A stretch of DNA of 64,000 nt, from positions 1 to 64,000 of the forward strand of contig NZ_JZKH01000037.1 in assembly GCF_000961885.1 (NCBI RefSeq), given 5' to 3'. This DNA is from Streptomyces rubellomurinus (lineage in GTDB: Bacteria > Actinomycetota > Actinomycetes > Streptomycetales > Streptomycetaceae). Position numbers and translations under genes: made by a program. How positions within the stretch are numbered: position 1 is the stretch's first letter; every line of letters starts with the position of its first letter. This document shows positions 28,285 to 37,124 of the stretch, one piece after another. The notes beneath the pieces were generated by a model, which saw only the letters and a program-made list of their open reading frames with translations, was not told the DNA's origin and did no database searches.

Positions 28285-30519
28285 TCACCCCGGCCGACCG
28301 ACCCCGCCCTCGGGCGCGTGCGGGCGGCTCACGTCGTACACGCCCGACACCTTGAGCATCGCCCGCATCAGGCCGGGCAGCGCGGCCGGCTCGGGCAGCT
28401 CGACGGTGTAGGTGTGCCGGACCCGCAGCTCCTGCGGCGGCTCGACCTCGGCCGAGACGATGCCGACGCCCACGGCGGAGATCGCCGCGGTGAGGTCGGC
28501 GAGCAGCCGGGGCCGGTTCAGCGCCTCGGCCCGCAGGGTGACCCGGTGGCCGGCCGCCGGCGCGTCCTGCGGCCGCCAGCGGACCTCCAGCACGGCCCGG
28601 CCGTCCGCCCGCATCCGTTCCCCGGCCGGGCAGCCGGCCCGGTGCACCGCCACCGCTCCGCCGCGGATCGGGTAGCCGGCCACCTCGTCCGGCGGGACGG
28701 GCGTGCAGCAGCGGGCCAGCCGGACGGCCGCGCCGGGGCGCCCGGCCACCGCGACGGGCGCGGCCCGCCGCCCGCCGGCCCCGCGCCGGGCGTCCCGGTG
28801 CGCGGACGGGGCGAGCAGCTCGGACTGTCCCGGCTGCCCGGGCTGCCCGGCCGAGGGGCCGGTGCGCACCACCGGCAGCCGGGCCGGGTGGTCGGCCAGC
28901 CAGCGTTCGATGGCCAGCCGGGCGGCGGGGGTACGGGCGTACTCCAGCCACTGCGGGGACGGCCCGGAGGGCTGCCCGCCGGCCGTGGCGGCCTCGGTGA
29001 GCACGGCCAGCACGTCGCCGTCGCGCAGCGCGGTGGACAGCGCGGTGAGCCGGCCGTTGACCCGGGCGCCGATACATCGGTGCCCGGTCTGCTCGCCGAG
29101 CAGATAGGCCGCATCCACACAAGTGGCCCCGGCCCTCAGCTGAAGCGTTTCGCCAGCCTCGGTCACGACGGTGATCTCGCGGTCCCCGGCGAGGTCGGCG
29201 GTGAGCGCGGACCAGAAGGCGTCCGGGTCGGGCGTCTCCTGCTGCCACTCCAGCAGCCGGCTGAGCCAGCCGGGCCGGGCCGGGTCGGTGCGGTCCAGCT
29301 CGTCGGTGTCCGGGGCGGCGCCGGCCGGGGTCGGGTCGCCGAGCGCGACCACCCCGGTCTGGGCGACCTCGTGCATCCGCCGGGTGCGGACCAGCACCTC
29401 GACCACCTCGCCCTCCAGCGCCACGGCGGTGTGCAGCGACTGGTAGAGGTTGAACTTGGGGGCGGCCACGAAGTCCTTGAACTCCCCGGGCAGCGGCGTC
29501 CAGCAGGTGTGCAGCTCGCCCAGCACGGCGTAGCAGTCGGCGTTCTCCTCGACCACCACCAGCAGCCGCCCGAAGTCGGCCGGCTGCGGCCGCTGCGGCT
29601 GCCCGTCCGGCCCGGGCGCGGCGGCCCGCTTCAGCAGCACCCGGTGCAGCGAGACGCAGTGCCGGGGCCGGACGGTGACCTCGGCGGCCACCCCGGCCTC
29701 GGCCAGCTGGCGGGCCAGTCGCCGGGCGAAGGGCTCCAGCAGGGCGTCCGGCTCGGCCTCGTGACCGGCGATCAGGGCGCGGGTGCGGGCGTGCTCCTCG
29801 GGGTGCAGAGTGGCGAAGACGATGTCCTCCAGCTCCGCCTTGAGCACCTGGATGCCGAGCCGCTCGGCCAGCGGGATCAGCACGTCCCGGGTGACCTTGG
29901 CGATCCGCACCTGGCTGGCCGGCTTCATGTGCCGGATGGTGCGCATGTTGTGCAGCCGGTCGGCGAGCTTGATCACCATCACCCGGACGTCGTCCCCGGT
30001 GGCGACCAGCATCTTGCGGAAGGTCTCGGCCTCGGCGGCCGCGCCGAAGTCGACCTTCTCCAGCTTCGTCACCCCGTCGACCAGGTAGGCGACTTCGGGG
30101 CCGAAGCCGGCGCCCACCTGCTCCAGCGTCAACTCGGTGTCCTCGACGGTGTCGTGGAGCAGCGAGGCGACCAAGGTGGTCGTCCCGGCGCCGAGTTGGG
30201 CCAGGATCATGGTGACGGCCAGCGGGTGGGTGATGTACGGCTCGCCGCTCTTGCGCTTCTGGCCGCGGTGGCTCGCCTCGGCGAGCCGGTACGCCCGGGC
30301 GAGCAGGCCGAGGTCGGCCTGCGGATGGTGGGCGCGGTGGACCCGGACGAGCGGTTCGAGCGCGTCCGGGACCGGCTGGCGGCCGGTGGCCAGTAACGCC
30401 GCCCGCCCGGCCCGGCCGAGGGCTGCCAGGCCGAGCTCCCCGAGGGGCCGCCTGGCCCCGGCCTGCCGTACGGTCGTCGGCTGCCCCCCCGCGAGGGGCT
30501 GCCCGGCTTCGATGGTCAT
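28285..30519 (-). CDS. rshA: RelA/SpoT-family (p)ppGpp enzyme, RshA-type
   Basis: RSH protein (744 aa from ATG 30519). The HD hydrolase domain is complete: RKSGEPYITHP, LLHDTVEDTE, KLADRLHNMRT. The synthetase domain is recognisable (DCYAVLGELH, PGEFKDFVAAPKFNLYQSLHTAV, EVLVRTRRMHEVA) but substituted at usually conserved spots, e.g. RPRHCVSLHRVLL in place of GRxKHxYSIxxKM and a lost Arg after DFG. A TGS domain (TLQLRAGATCVDAAYLLG) and C-terminal ACT domain follow. Streptomyces have the main RelA elsewhere and this second enzyme near hflX and dapF (RshA in S. coelicolor, from memory). Hydrolysis is well supported; synthesis less so. Confidence 0.88.
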   Translation of the reverse strand: MTIEAGQPLAGGQPTTVRQAGARRPLGELGLAALGRAGRAALLATGRQPVPDALEPLVRVHRAHHPQADLGLLARAYRLAEASHRGQKRKSGEPYITHPLAVTMILAQLGAGTTTLVASLLHDTVEDTELTLEQVGAGFGPEVAYLVDGVTKLEKVDFGAAAEAETFRKMLVATGDDVRVMVIKLADRLHNMRTIRHMKPASQVRIAKVTRDVLIPLAERLGIQVLKAELEDIVFATLHPEEHARTRALIAGHEAEPDALLEPFARRLARQLAEAGVAAEVTVRPRHCVSLHRVLLKRAAAPGPDGQPQRPQPADFGRLLVVVEENADCYAVLGELHTCWTPLPGEFKDFVAAPKFNLYQSLHTAVALEGEVVEVLVRTRRMHEVAQTGVVALGDPTPAGAAPDTDELDRTDPARPGWLSRLLEWQQETPDPDAFWSALTADLAGDREITVVTEAGETLQLRAGATCVDAAYLLGEQTGHRCIGARVNGRLTALSTALRDGDVLAVLTEAATAGGQPSGPSPQWLEYARTPAARLAIERWLADHPARLPVVRTGPSAGQPGQPGQSELLAPSAHRDARRGAGGRRAAPVAVAGRPGAAVRLARCCTPVPPDEVAGYPIRGGAVAVHRAGCPAGERMRADGRAVLEVRWRPQDAPAAGHRVTLRAEALNRPRLLADLTAAISAVGVGIVSAEVEPPQELRVRHTYTVELPEPAALPGLMRAMLKVSGVYDVSRPHAPEGGVGRPG

Positions 30520-30686
30520 CGCACCTCCGGCAACGGTCGCCGGGTGCTGCCCCTCCCCAGGGGTGATCGACCCGGTGGTCCATGCTACCGAGCAGAGCAC
30601 GTTCCGCGATGCCGTGATTCCCGTCCGCGACCGGTATCACCCGATCGGGGGGATTCGTCGCCGTACGAATTGGGCAAACCGGGCCC

Positions 30687-31595
30687 TCAGCCCTGGTGCA
30701 GCGCCCACCAGCGCTCGTCGAGGCGCCCCTCGGCGACGATCACGGCCGGCCCGGTCATCTCCACCCGGCCGTCCGGGTGCTCGGTGATCACCAGCCGCCC
30801 GCCCAGCACGTCCACGGTGTACGCGACGGCCTCGCCGGTGACGGCCGGGTCCGCGCCGTCGCGGCGGATCGCCGCCACGGCGACGGCACACGCGCCGGTG
30901 CCGCAGGAGCGGGTCTCGCCGGAGCCGCGCTCGTGCACCCGCATCGCGACGTGCCGCGGGCCGCGGTCGACCACGAACTCGACGTTGACGCCCTCCGGGT
31001 AGGCGCCCTCGGGGCTGGTGAGCGGCGCGCGGAACAGGTCGCCGGCGTGATCCAGGCTCTCGACGAAGGCGACCGCGTGCGGGTTGCCCATGTTGACGTT
31101 CAGGGCGGGCCAGCGGCGCTCGCCGACCGCGACCTCGATGCCGTCCGGCCCGGGCAGCCGGGCCTTGCCCATGTCGATGGTGACCTCGCCGGGCGTGCCG
31201 TCCGTGGCGTCCTCGGCGACCTTCGCGGTGAGCACCCCGGAACGGGTGGCGATCGCCAGCTCGCCGGGCTTGGCCAGACCGGCCTCGACCAGGAAGCGGG
31301 CGAACACCCGCAGGCCATTCCCGCACATCTCGGCGATGCTGCCGTCCGAGTTGCGGTAGTCCATGAACCACTCGGCCCGGTCGGCCAGGTGCGCGGCGGC
31401 CGGATCGGCGGCGGCGCGCACCACCCGCAGCAGCCCGTCCCCGCCGATGCCGGCCCGGCGGTCGCACAGCGCGGCGACGGCCGCGGGGCCGATCTCCAGC
31501 GCGCCGTCCGGGTCCGGGACGATCACGAAGTCGTTCTGGGTGCCGTGGCCCTTGAAGAAGGGGAGGCCGGCCTGCGGGAGGGAGGATGCGCTCAC
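30687..31595 (-). CDS. dapF: Diaminopimelate epimerase
   Basis: Converts LL- to meso-diaminopimelate for lysine and peptidoglycan (302 aa). The paired catalytic cysteines are in EMCGNGLRVFAR and SCGTGACAVAVAA; the N-terminus has the expected FFKGHGTQNDFVIV and RRAGIGGDGLL. Standard length. It is followed by rshA after 167 bp on the same strand. Streptomycete walls use LL-DAP, so the enzyme chiefly serves lysine supply (and, in Kitasatospora, meso-DAP of vegetative or spore forms). Confidence 0.96.
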   Translation of the reverse strand: MSASSLPQAGLPFFKGHGTQNDFVIVPDPDGALEIGPAAVAALCDRRAGIGGDGLLRVVRAAADPAAAHLADRAEWFMDYRNSDGSIAEMCGNGLRVFARFLVEAGLAKPGELAIATRSGVLTAKVAEDATDGTPGEVTIDMGKARLPGPDGIEVAVGERRWPALNVNMGNPHAVAFVESLDHAGDLFRAPLTSPEGAYPEGVNVEFVVDRGPRHVAMRVHERGSGETRSCGTGACAVAVAAIRRDGADPAVTGEAVAYTVDVLGGRLVITEHPDGRVEMTGPAVIVAEGRLDERWWALHQG

Positions 31596-31628
31596 GCCAC
31601 CCAGGGTACTGAGGAGGGGTGCCGAGCC

Positions 31629-32141
31629 CTACCGCAGGTACGCGACCCGCCAGACCGCGAGCACGCACGCGGCCAGCGCGATCAGGGTGTAGACGGCGAT
31701 CGCCCGCCAGCTCGCCCGCTGCCCGGAGCCGCGGCGCGGCAGGCCGGGCCACCGGTAGCCGGCGTGCCGGGCGGCCATCGCGCCCCAGCCGAACGAGGCG
31801 GCGGTGAACAGCAGCCCGAGCATCCCGACCATGGTGGCGCGCGCCCCGGCCGAGCCGAAGGCGAGCGGGAAGGCGAACATCAGCGAGCCGAGGGTGCCGA
31901 GCAGCGCGATCGGCAGCGTCTGCCACCAGCGCAGCCGGCGCAGCGGGCGGATCTCCCGCTCGTGCACGGCGGCGTCCGGCGGGAGGTGGGTGTCCAGGGC
32001 GGGCACCGCGAGCGCGTACGAGGTGGGTGCCTCCAGGCCGGTCAGCACGGGGAGGTCGCCCATCGTGGACTCGTCGAACTCCTCGGCCGGTGCGGTGACG
32101 CTCCCGCGCTGGCCGGGTTCGGGGCCGGTACCCGTCGACAC
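31629..32141 (-). CDS. Small membrane protein, three to four helices
   Basis: Unrecognised 170-aa protein conserved in position in streptomycetes (my recollection). An N-terminal 75-residue acidic, Pro-rich cytoplasmic part is followed by WWQTLPIALLGTLGSLMFAFPLAF, a second hydrophobic stretch MVGMLGLLFTAASFGWGAM and a C-terminal helix AIAVYTLIALAACVLAVW. The GTG at 32141 lies just after GGGGAGG, though spacing is tight; translation could also begin a few codons on. It ends 33 bp before the dapF start on the same strand, so the two are probably co-transcribed. Function unknown. Confidence 0.75.
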   Translation of the reverse strand: MSTGTGPEPGQRGSVTAPAEEFDESTMGDLPVLTGLEAPTSYALAVPALDTHLPPDAAVHEREIRPLRRLRWWQTLPIALLGTLGSLMFAFPLAFGSAGARATMVGMLGLLFTAASFGWGAMAARHAGYRWPGLPRRGSGQRASWRAIAVYTLIALAACVLAVWRVAYLR

Positions 32142-32369
32142 ACGGCCTCCCCTGACTGTTCGACACGAGCGGACTCGCGGCCGGGCACGGTCGGCCCTCG
32201 CGGGCCGACCCCTACGCCATCGATGATGGCATGTCCAGGGGGGCCGTTCGGGCCGGACCGGGGTCGGCGGGTGATCCGTGGCCATCACGTGATCCGGCCG
32301 TGACCCCCGGTTCGTCCTGCACGGCCACCTGCGCGCGCACCTGCACCGCCGAACTGGCCGAAACAGGCC

Positions 32370-33305
32370 CTACACGGCCGGAACTCCCTGACGTCCGATC
32401 AGTTCGAGGGACCGCTCCAGCAGCTCGACCGGGTCGGTGCCGGCCGGGCGGGAGAGCCAGTGGATGCGGTCGTCGCGGCGGAACCAGGACTCCTGGCGGC
32501 GCGCGAAGCGCTTGGTCGCCCGCACGGTTTCGGCCCGCGCCTCGTCCTCGGTGCACTCGCCGGCGAAGTGGTCGAGCACCTGCTGGTAGCCGAGCGCCCG
32601 GGAGGCCGTCCTGCCCTCCCGCAGGCCGACCGCCTCCAGCGCGCGCACCTCGTCCAGCAGCCCGGCCTCCCACATCCGGTCGACCCGCAGCGTGATCCGC
32701 TCGTCCAGCTCGGGGCGCGGCACGGCGACGCCGATCTGCACCGCCTCGTACACGGCGGTGTTGCTCGGCAGGTTGGCGGTGAACGGCTGCCCGGTGATCT
32801 CGATGACCTCCAGCGCGCGGACGATCCGCCGCCCGTTGCTGGTCAGGATCGCCTCGGCGGCCGCCGGGTCCAGCTCGGCCAGTCGCCGGTGCAGCGCGTA
32901 CGGGCCGGCCTGGTCCAGCTCGGCCTCCAGTCGGGCGCGCACGGCCGGGTCGGTGCCGGGGAACTCCATCTCGTCGATCGCCGCCCGGACGTACAGCCCG
33001 GAGCCGCCGACCAGGACGGGCGTGCGCCCGGCGGCGAGCAGCCGGTCGATCTCGGCCCGGGCCAGCCGCTGGTACTCGGCGACGCTGGCGGCCTCGGTGA
33101 CGTCCCAGACGTCCAGCAGGTGGTGCGGCACTCCCCCGCGCTCCTCCTCGGTGAGCTTGGCGGTGCCGATGTCCATGCCCCGGTACAGCTGCATCGAGTC
33201 GGTGTTGATCACCTCGCCGCCGAGGCTGCGGGCGACGGCGACGGCCAGGTCGGACTTTCCGGCGGCGGTCGCGCCGACGATGCTGATCACACGGGAGCTG
33301 CTCAC
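32370..33305 (-). CDS. miaA: tRNA dimethylallyltransferase MiaA
   Basis: Adds the isopentenyl group to A37 of tRNAs reading UNN codons (311 aa; GTG 33305 after GGAG). P-loop GATAAGKSDLA, then NTDSMQLYRGMDIGTAK, VLVGGSGLYVRA and the tRNA-binding ALGYQQVLDHF region. Its product is the substrate of MiaB, encoded 1.2 kb upstream. Both modify the bldA tRNA (Leu UUA) class in streptomycetes, linking this locus to development and antibiotic control (established for S. coelicolor miaA; here inferred). Confidence 0.96.
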   Translation of the reverse strand: MSSSRVISIVGATAAGKSDLAVAVARSLGGEVINTDSMQLYRGMDIGTAKLTEEERGGVPHHLLDVWDVTEAASVAEYQRLARAEIDRLLAAGRTPVLVGGSGLYVRAAIDEMEFPGTDPAVRARLEAELDQAGPYALHRRLAELDPAAAEAILTSNGRRIVRALEVIEITGQPFTANLPSNTAVYEAVQIGVAVPRPELDERITLRVDRMWEAGLLDEVRALEAVGLREGRTASRALGYQQVLDHFAGECTEDEARAETVRATKRFARRQESWFRRDDRIHWLSRPAGTDPVELLERSLELIGRQGVPAV

Positions 33306-33474
33306 CGCTCCAGTCTCCCAAAACCGGAACCGCACCGGAGATCGGGCTGCCGCCCGCCCCCGGCTGCGCGAGGATATGACTGTTTCCTCCGTTTCCGCCG
33401 TCGACGTTCTTTGCGAACGCTTTGCCCGTCCCGGGCGTTGTGCAGGGAGACAGTCGAGGAAGGGTGAGATCGCC

Positions 33475-33726
33475 ATGGGTCTGATGGACAACCTCAAGGG
33501 CAAGGCCGAGGAGCTCAAGGAGAAGGCCAGCGAACTCGCGGGCAAGCACCACGAACAGATCGACAACATGGTCGACAAGGCCGGCGGCGCGATCGACAAG
33601 GCGACCAAGGGCAAGTACAGCGACAGGATCGAGCACGGCGCCAGCAAGGCCAAGGGCGCGGTGGACGACTTCGCCCACAAGCCGGAGCAGCCCGGTGGGA
33701 ACGGGGGCCGGGCCCCGCAGGCCTGA
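33475..33726 (+). CDS. Small helical antitoxin-like protein (Rv0909 family)
   Basis: 83-aa Lys/Glu-rich amphipathic protein: MGLMDNLKGKAEELKEKASELAGKH... It matches what is commonly annotated as the Rv0909-family antitoxin; similar KGKAEELK repeats occur in stress-related helical proteins, so the toxin-antitoxin label is unsure. No toxin gene is next to it. ATG 33475 has AGGAAGG upstream. It is divergent from miaA (169-bp gap) and its stop nearly abuts the convergent dioxygenase-like gene. Confidence 0.75.
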   Translation: MGLMDNLKGKAEELKEKASELAGKHHEQIDNMVDKAGGAIDKATKGKYSDRIEHGASKAKGAVDDFAHKPEQPGGNGGRAPQA

Positions 33727-33729
33727 GGC

Positions 33730-34428
33730 TCAGCTCCAGGACGCCACGAAGTAGCCGACCCCGTACGGCGCGTCCTGGTAGCCGAGCCGCGCGGTCAGGC
33801 CGGCGCCCTGCGCGGCGCCGGCCAGGACCTGCCACGGCGCCCGGCCCTCGGCCTTGAGCTCGGCGGCGAGCCCGGCGTCCAGCGCGGCGAGGGCGGGCAG
33901 GTCGGCGGAGCCCAGGGCGGCGGCCAGCGCGGCGTCGTAGCCCTCGGCCCGCTCGTCCAGGTAGCCGGGTGCCTTCAGCGAACGGCAGGCGCTGCCGTCG
34001 CCCAGCACCAGCAGGGCGACCCGGTCGGCGAGGCCGGCCAGGCCCTGGCCGAGCCCGAGCATCCGGTCGGCGGGGGCGTCCGCGGGCACCGCGCAGGCGT
34101 GCGTCGGCAGGCTCACGCCGGCGTGCTCCAGCAGCCAGGCGCCGACGGTCAGCGAGGGCGCCAGCTCCGGCCCCTCGACCCGGCCGCCGGGCAGCTTGAC
34201 GACGAGCGGCACCCCGTAGCGCCGGAAGGAACCGGCCCCGCCCTCGGTCCACACCTCGGCCTCCGGCCCGGTGCCGACCACCACGACCAGCTGCGGCTCG
34301 GCCGCGACCAGCGCCGCCAGCGCCTCCGCGCAGGCGGCGCGCAGCCCGTCCAGCTCGGGCGCGGCCCCGGCGGCGACCTCGGGGACGAGCAGCGGCGGAC
34401 AGGGGCACACGGCGGCGGCTACCAGCAT
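33730..34428 (-). CDS. Class III extradiol dioxygenase-like protein
   Basis: 232-aa protein of the LigB/AMMECR1-associated type, conserved beside miaB in streptomycetes. It begins AAVCPCPPLLVPEVAAG and has VVVVGTGPEAEVW, LVLGDGSACRSLKAPGYLDERAEGYD and APWQVLAGAAQG. The usual histidine metal ligands of true LigB enzymes are not evident, so catalysis is uncertain. I start at ATG 34428; a TTG six codons upstream is possible, and neither has a clear ribosome site. It lies just downstream of the miaB terminator. Confidence 0.75.
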   Translation of the reverse strand: MLVAAAVCPCPPLLVPEVAAGAAPELDGLRAACAEALAALVAAEPQLVVVVGTGPEAEVWTEGGAGSFRRYGVPLVVKLPGGRVEGPELAPSLTVGAWLLEHAGVSLPTHACAVPADAPADRMLGLGQGLAGLADRVALLVLGDGSACRSLKAPGYLDERAEGYDAALAAALGSADLPALAALDAGLAAELKAEGRAPWQVLAGAAQGAGLTARLGYQDAPYGVGYFVASWS

Positions 34429-34453
34429 GCGGATCACTCTAGCCAAACGCGAC

Positions 34454-34491
34454 GGCGGCCCGGCGGGAGTCGAAACTCCCGCCGGGCCGCC
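34454..34491 (-). terminator. Terminator of miaB with UUCG loop
   Basis: Perfect 17-bp stem closing a 4-nt loop that reads UUCG in the minus-strand RNA, 12 bp past the miaB stop. One of the strongest hairpins in the window. Confidence 0.88.
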
Positions 34492-34503
34492 GCCCGGTCG
34501 TGA

Positions 34504-36006
34504 TCAGTCCCCGCAGCAGGCCCCGCCCGCCGGGGCGGCCAGCGGCAGCTCGGCCGGGGCGCCGATCTTCGGCAGGCCCAGCAGGACGCCGGCCGGCTTG
34601 GCGGCGGGCTTCGCCTGGCGCTTCTCCCAGGCGTCGCCGGCCCGGGTGCGGCGCACCGCGAGCGACGGGCCCTCGGCCAGCAGGTGGTGCGGGGCGGCGT
34701 AGGTGATCTCGACGGTCACCATGTCGCCGGGACGCACCGGCTCCTCCGGCTTCGTGAAGTGGACCAGCCGGTTGTCGGGCGCGCGGCCGGAGAGCCGGTG
34801 GGTCTTGTCGTCCTTCTTGCCCTCGCCCTCGGCGACCAGGATCTCCAGGGTGCGGCCGACCTGCTTCTTGTTCTCCTCCCAGGAGATCTCCTCCTGGAGG
34901 GCGATCAGCCGGTCGTAGCGGGCCTGGACGACCTCCTTCGGCACCTGGTCCGCCATCTCCGCGGCCGGGGTGCCGGGACGCTTGGAGTACTGGAAGGTGA
35001 AGGCGTTGGTGAAGCGGGCCTCGCGGACGGTGTGCATCGTCTCCTCGAAGTCCTCCTCGGTCTCGCCGGGGAAGCCCACGATGATGTCGGTGGAGATGGC
35101 CGCGTCCGGCATCGCCTCGCGCACCTTGCGGATGATCCCGAGGAAACGCTCCTGCCGGTACGAGCGGCGCATCGCCTTGAGCACGCGGTCCGAGCCGGAC
35201 TGCAGCGGCATGTGCAGCTGGTGCATCACGGCCGGGGTCTCGGCCATCGCGGCGATGACGTCGTCGGTGAAGTCGCGCGGGTGCGGGGAGGTGAAGCGGA
35301 TCCGCTCCAGGCCCTCGATCTTCCCGGCGGCGCGCAGCAGCTTGGAGAACGCCTCGCGGTCGCCCAGGTCGGAGCCGTACGCGTTGACGTTCTGGCCGAG
35401 CAGGGTGACCTCGATGACGCCCTCGTCGACCAGCGCCTCGATCTCGGCGAGGACGTCACCGGGGCGGCGGTCCTCCTCCTTGCCGCGCAGCGCGGGGACG
35501 ATGCAGAAGGTGCAGGTGTTGTTGCAGCCGACCGAGATGGCGACCCAGGCGGCGTAGGCGGATTCGCGGCGGGTCGGCAGCGTGGAGGGGAAGGTCTCCA
35601 GCGACTCCAGGATCTCGACCTGGGCCTTCTTCTCGACCGCGGCCCGCTCCAGCAGGGCCGGCAGGTGGCCGATGTTGTGGGTGCCGAACACCACGTCGAC
35701 CCAGGGGGCCCGGCTGACGATGGTGTCGCGGTCCTTCTGCGCCAGGCAGCCGCCGACGGCGATCTGCATGCCCTGGTTGCGGCCCTTGGCCGGCGCGAGC
35801 TGCCCGAGGTTGCCGTACAGCTTGTTGTCGGCGTTCTCGCGCACCGCGCAGGTGTTGAACACCACCAGGTCCGGGTCGCCCTCCGGCCCGGCCTTGACGT
35901 AGCCCGCCTCCTCCAGCAGCCCGGACAGCCGCTCGGAGTCGTGGACGTTCATCTGACAGCCGTGCGTGACGACCTTGTAGCTCTTCAATCCGCTCTCACC
36001 GCTCAC
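34504..36006 (-). CDS. miaB: tRNA-2-methylthio-N6-dimethylallyladenosine synthase
   Basis: Radical-SAM methylthiotransferase (500 aa) that adds the methylthio group to the i6A37 made by MiaA. The N-terminal UPF0004 domain holds three cysteines ([21 protein letters not shown]) for the auxiliary cluster; the radical SAM motif is CNNTCTFC; the TRAM domain lies near residues 370-440. The C-terminus has an extra 60-residue Ala/Pro tail ending GGACCGD, with a vicinal cysteine pair. ATG 36006 is divergent from the TAXI gene. Confidence 0.96.
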   Translation of the reverse strand: MSGESGLKSYKVVTHGCQMNVHDSERLSGLLEEAGYVKAGPEGDPDLVVFNTCAVRENADNKLYGNLGQLAPAKGRNQGMQIAVGGCLAQKDRDTIVSRAPWVDVVFGTHNIGHLPALLERAAVEKKAQVEILESLETFPSTLPTRRESAYAAWVAISVGCNNTCTFCIVPALRGKEEDRRPGDVLAEIEALVDEGVIEVTLLGQNVNAYGSDLGDREAFSKLLRAAGKIEGLERIRFTSPHPRDFTDDVIAAMAETPAVMHQLHMPLQSGSDRVLKAMRRSYRQERFLGIIRKVREAMPDAAISTDIIVGFPGETEEDFEETMHTVREARFTNAFTFQYSKRPGTPAAEMADQVPKEVVQARYDRLIALQEEISWEENKKQVGRTLEILVAEGEGKKDDKTHRLSGRAPDNRLVHFTKPEEPVRPGDMVTVEITYAAPHHLLAEGPSLAVRRTRAGDAWEKRQAKPAAKPAGVLLGLPKIGAPAELPLAAPAGGACCGD

Positions 36007-36101
36007 CAGACCAGGGTACGGGCACCCGGGAAGCGCTTTTCCCGGCCCTTCGCCCGTTCCTTCCCCTCCCGTTCGGCCGGGGCGCCTGGCACTATCCCTG
36101 C

Positions 36102-37121
36102 ATGGCCCCCATCACCGCCCCCCGTCTCGGCGCCGCAGTCCGCGCCGCGGCCCGCAGCCCGCTGTGGCGGACGGTGCTGGTGCTGGCGCTGCTGCTCGCG
36201 GGCTTCGGCGGCTGGTGGCTGTCGGCGGGCCGCTCGCCCGACTACCCGCGCGGCGAGACCCGGTTCGCGACGGGCTCGGCGAGCGGCGTCTACGACCGGT
36301 ACGGGCGGCTGCTGCAGACCCACGTCGCGCGGGCGATGCCGGGGGTGCGGCTGGCCCTGGACAACACCGCCGGCTCGGTGGAGAACCTGGACCGGGTGGC
36401 CACCGGCCGCGACTCCTTCGCGATCGCCACCGCCGACGCCGTCGCCGACTACCACGGCCCGGGCCGGGACCGGCTGCGCGCCATCGCCCGGCTGTACGAC
36501 GACTACCTGCAGCTGATCGTCCCGGCCGACTCCCCGGTGCGGCGCACGGCCGACCTCAAGGGCCTGCGGGTCGGCGTGGGCGAGCCCCAGTCCGGGGTGG
36601 CCCCGGTGACGAGGCGGCTGCTGACCGCCGCCGGGCTGGACCCGGACCGCGACATCAAGCCGGTGCCGGTCAACATCGGCGAGGCCATAGCCGAGCTGCG
36701 CGAGGGCAGGGTGGACGCCTTCTTCTGGTCCGGCGGGCTGCCGACCGGCGCGATCACCGACCTGTCCGACCACGTCCCGATCCGGGTGGTGCCGCTGGGC
36801 GACCTCGCCGAGGCGCTGCACAAGGCGGAGGGCAGCGGCTCGGACGCCTACCGGGCGGCGACCATGCCCAAGGGCACCTACCCGAACGCCGAGCCGAAGG
36901 ACGCGGTCGCCACCGTGGCCGTGCCCAACCTGCTGATCACCCGGGACGACGTCGACCCGGGGCTGGTCGAGGGGATGACCCGGGCCGTGATCGACAGCCG
37001 CGACCAGATCGGCGCCCAGGTGCACGCCGCCCAGCTGGTCGACCTGCGCACCGCCGTGTACACCGACCCGCTCCCGCTGCACGAGGGCGCGGCGCGCTAC
37101 TACCGCTCGGTGAAACCCTAG
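36102..37121 (+). CDS. TAXI-family solute-binding protein
   Basis: 339-aa periplasmic-type binding protein of the TRAP-associated extracytoplasmic immunogenic (TAXI) family. An uncleaved-looking anchor helix [20 protein letters not shown] (residues 23-42) is followed by [17 protein letters not shown], the ligand-cleft stretch [13 protein letters not shown], and [17 protein letters not shown]. Glutamate or similar acids are typical TAXI ligands. No TRAP membrane subunits are encoded nearby. It converges on the adjacent histidine kinase gene with 3 bp between stops and lies close to a glutamate uptake locus, so it may act as a sensor partner rather than a transporter part (inference). Confidence 0.87.
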   Translation: MAPITAPRLGAAVRAAARSPLWRTVLVLALLLAGFGGWWLSAGRSPDYPRGETRFATGSASGVYDRYGRLLQTHVARAMPGVRLALDNTAGSVENLDRVATGRDSFAIATADAVADYHGPGRDRLRAIARLYDDYLQLIVPADSPVRRTADLKGLRVGVGEPQSGVAPVTRRLLTAAGLDPDRDIKPVPVNIGEAIAELREGRVDAFFWSGGLPTGAITDLSDHVPIRVVPLGDLAEALHKAEGSGSDAYRAATMPKGTYPNAEPKDAVATVAVPNLLITRDDVDPGLVEGMTRAVIDSRDQIGAQVHAAQLVDLRTAVYTDPLPLHEGAARYYRSVKP

Positions 37122-37124
37122 GAC

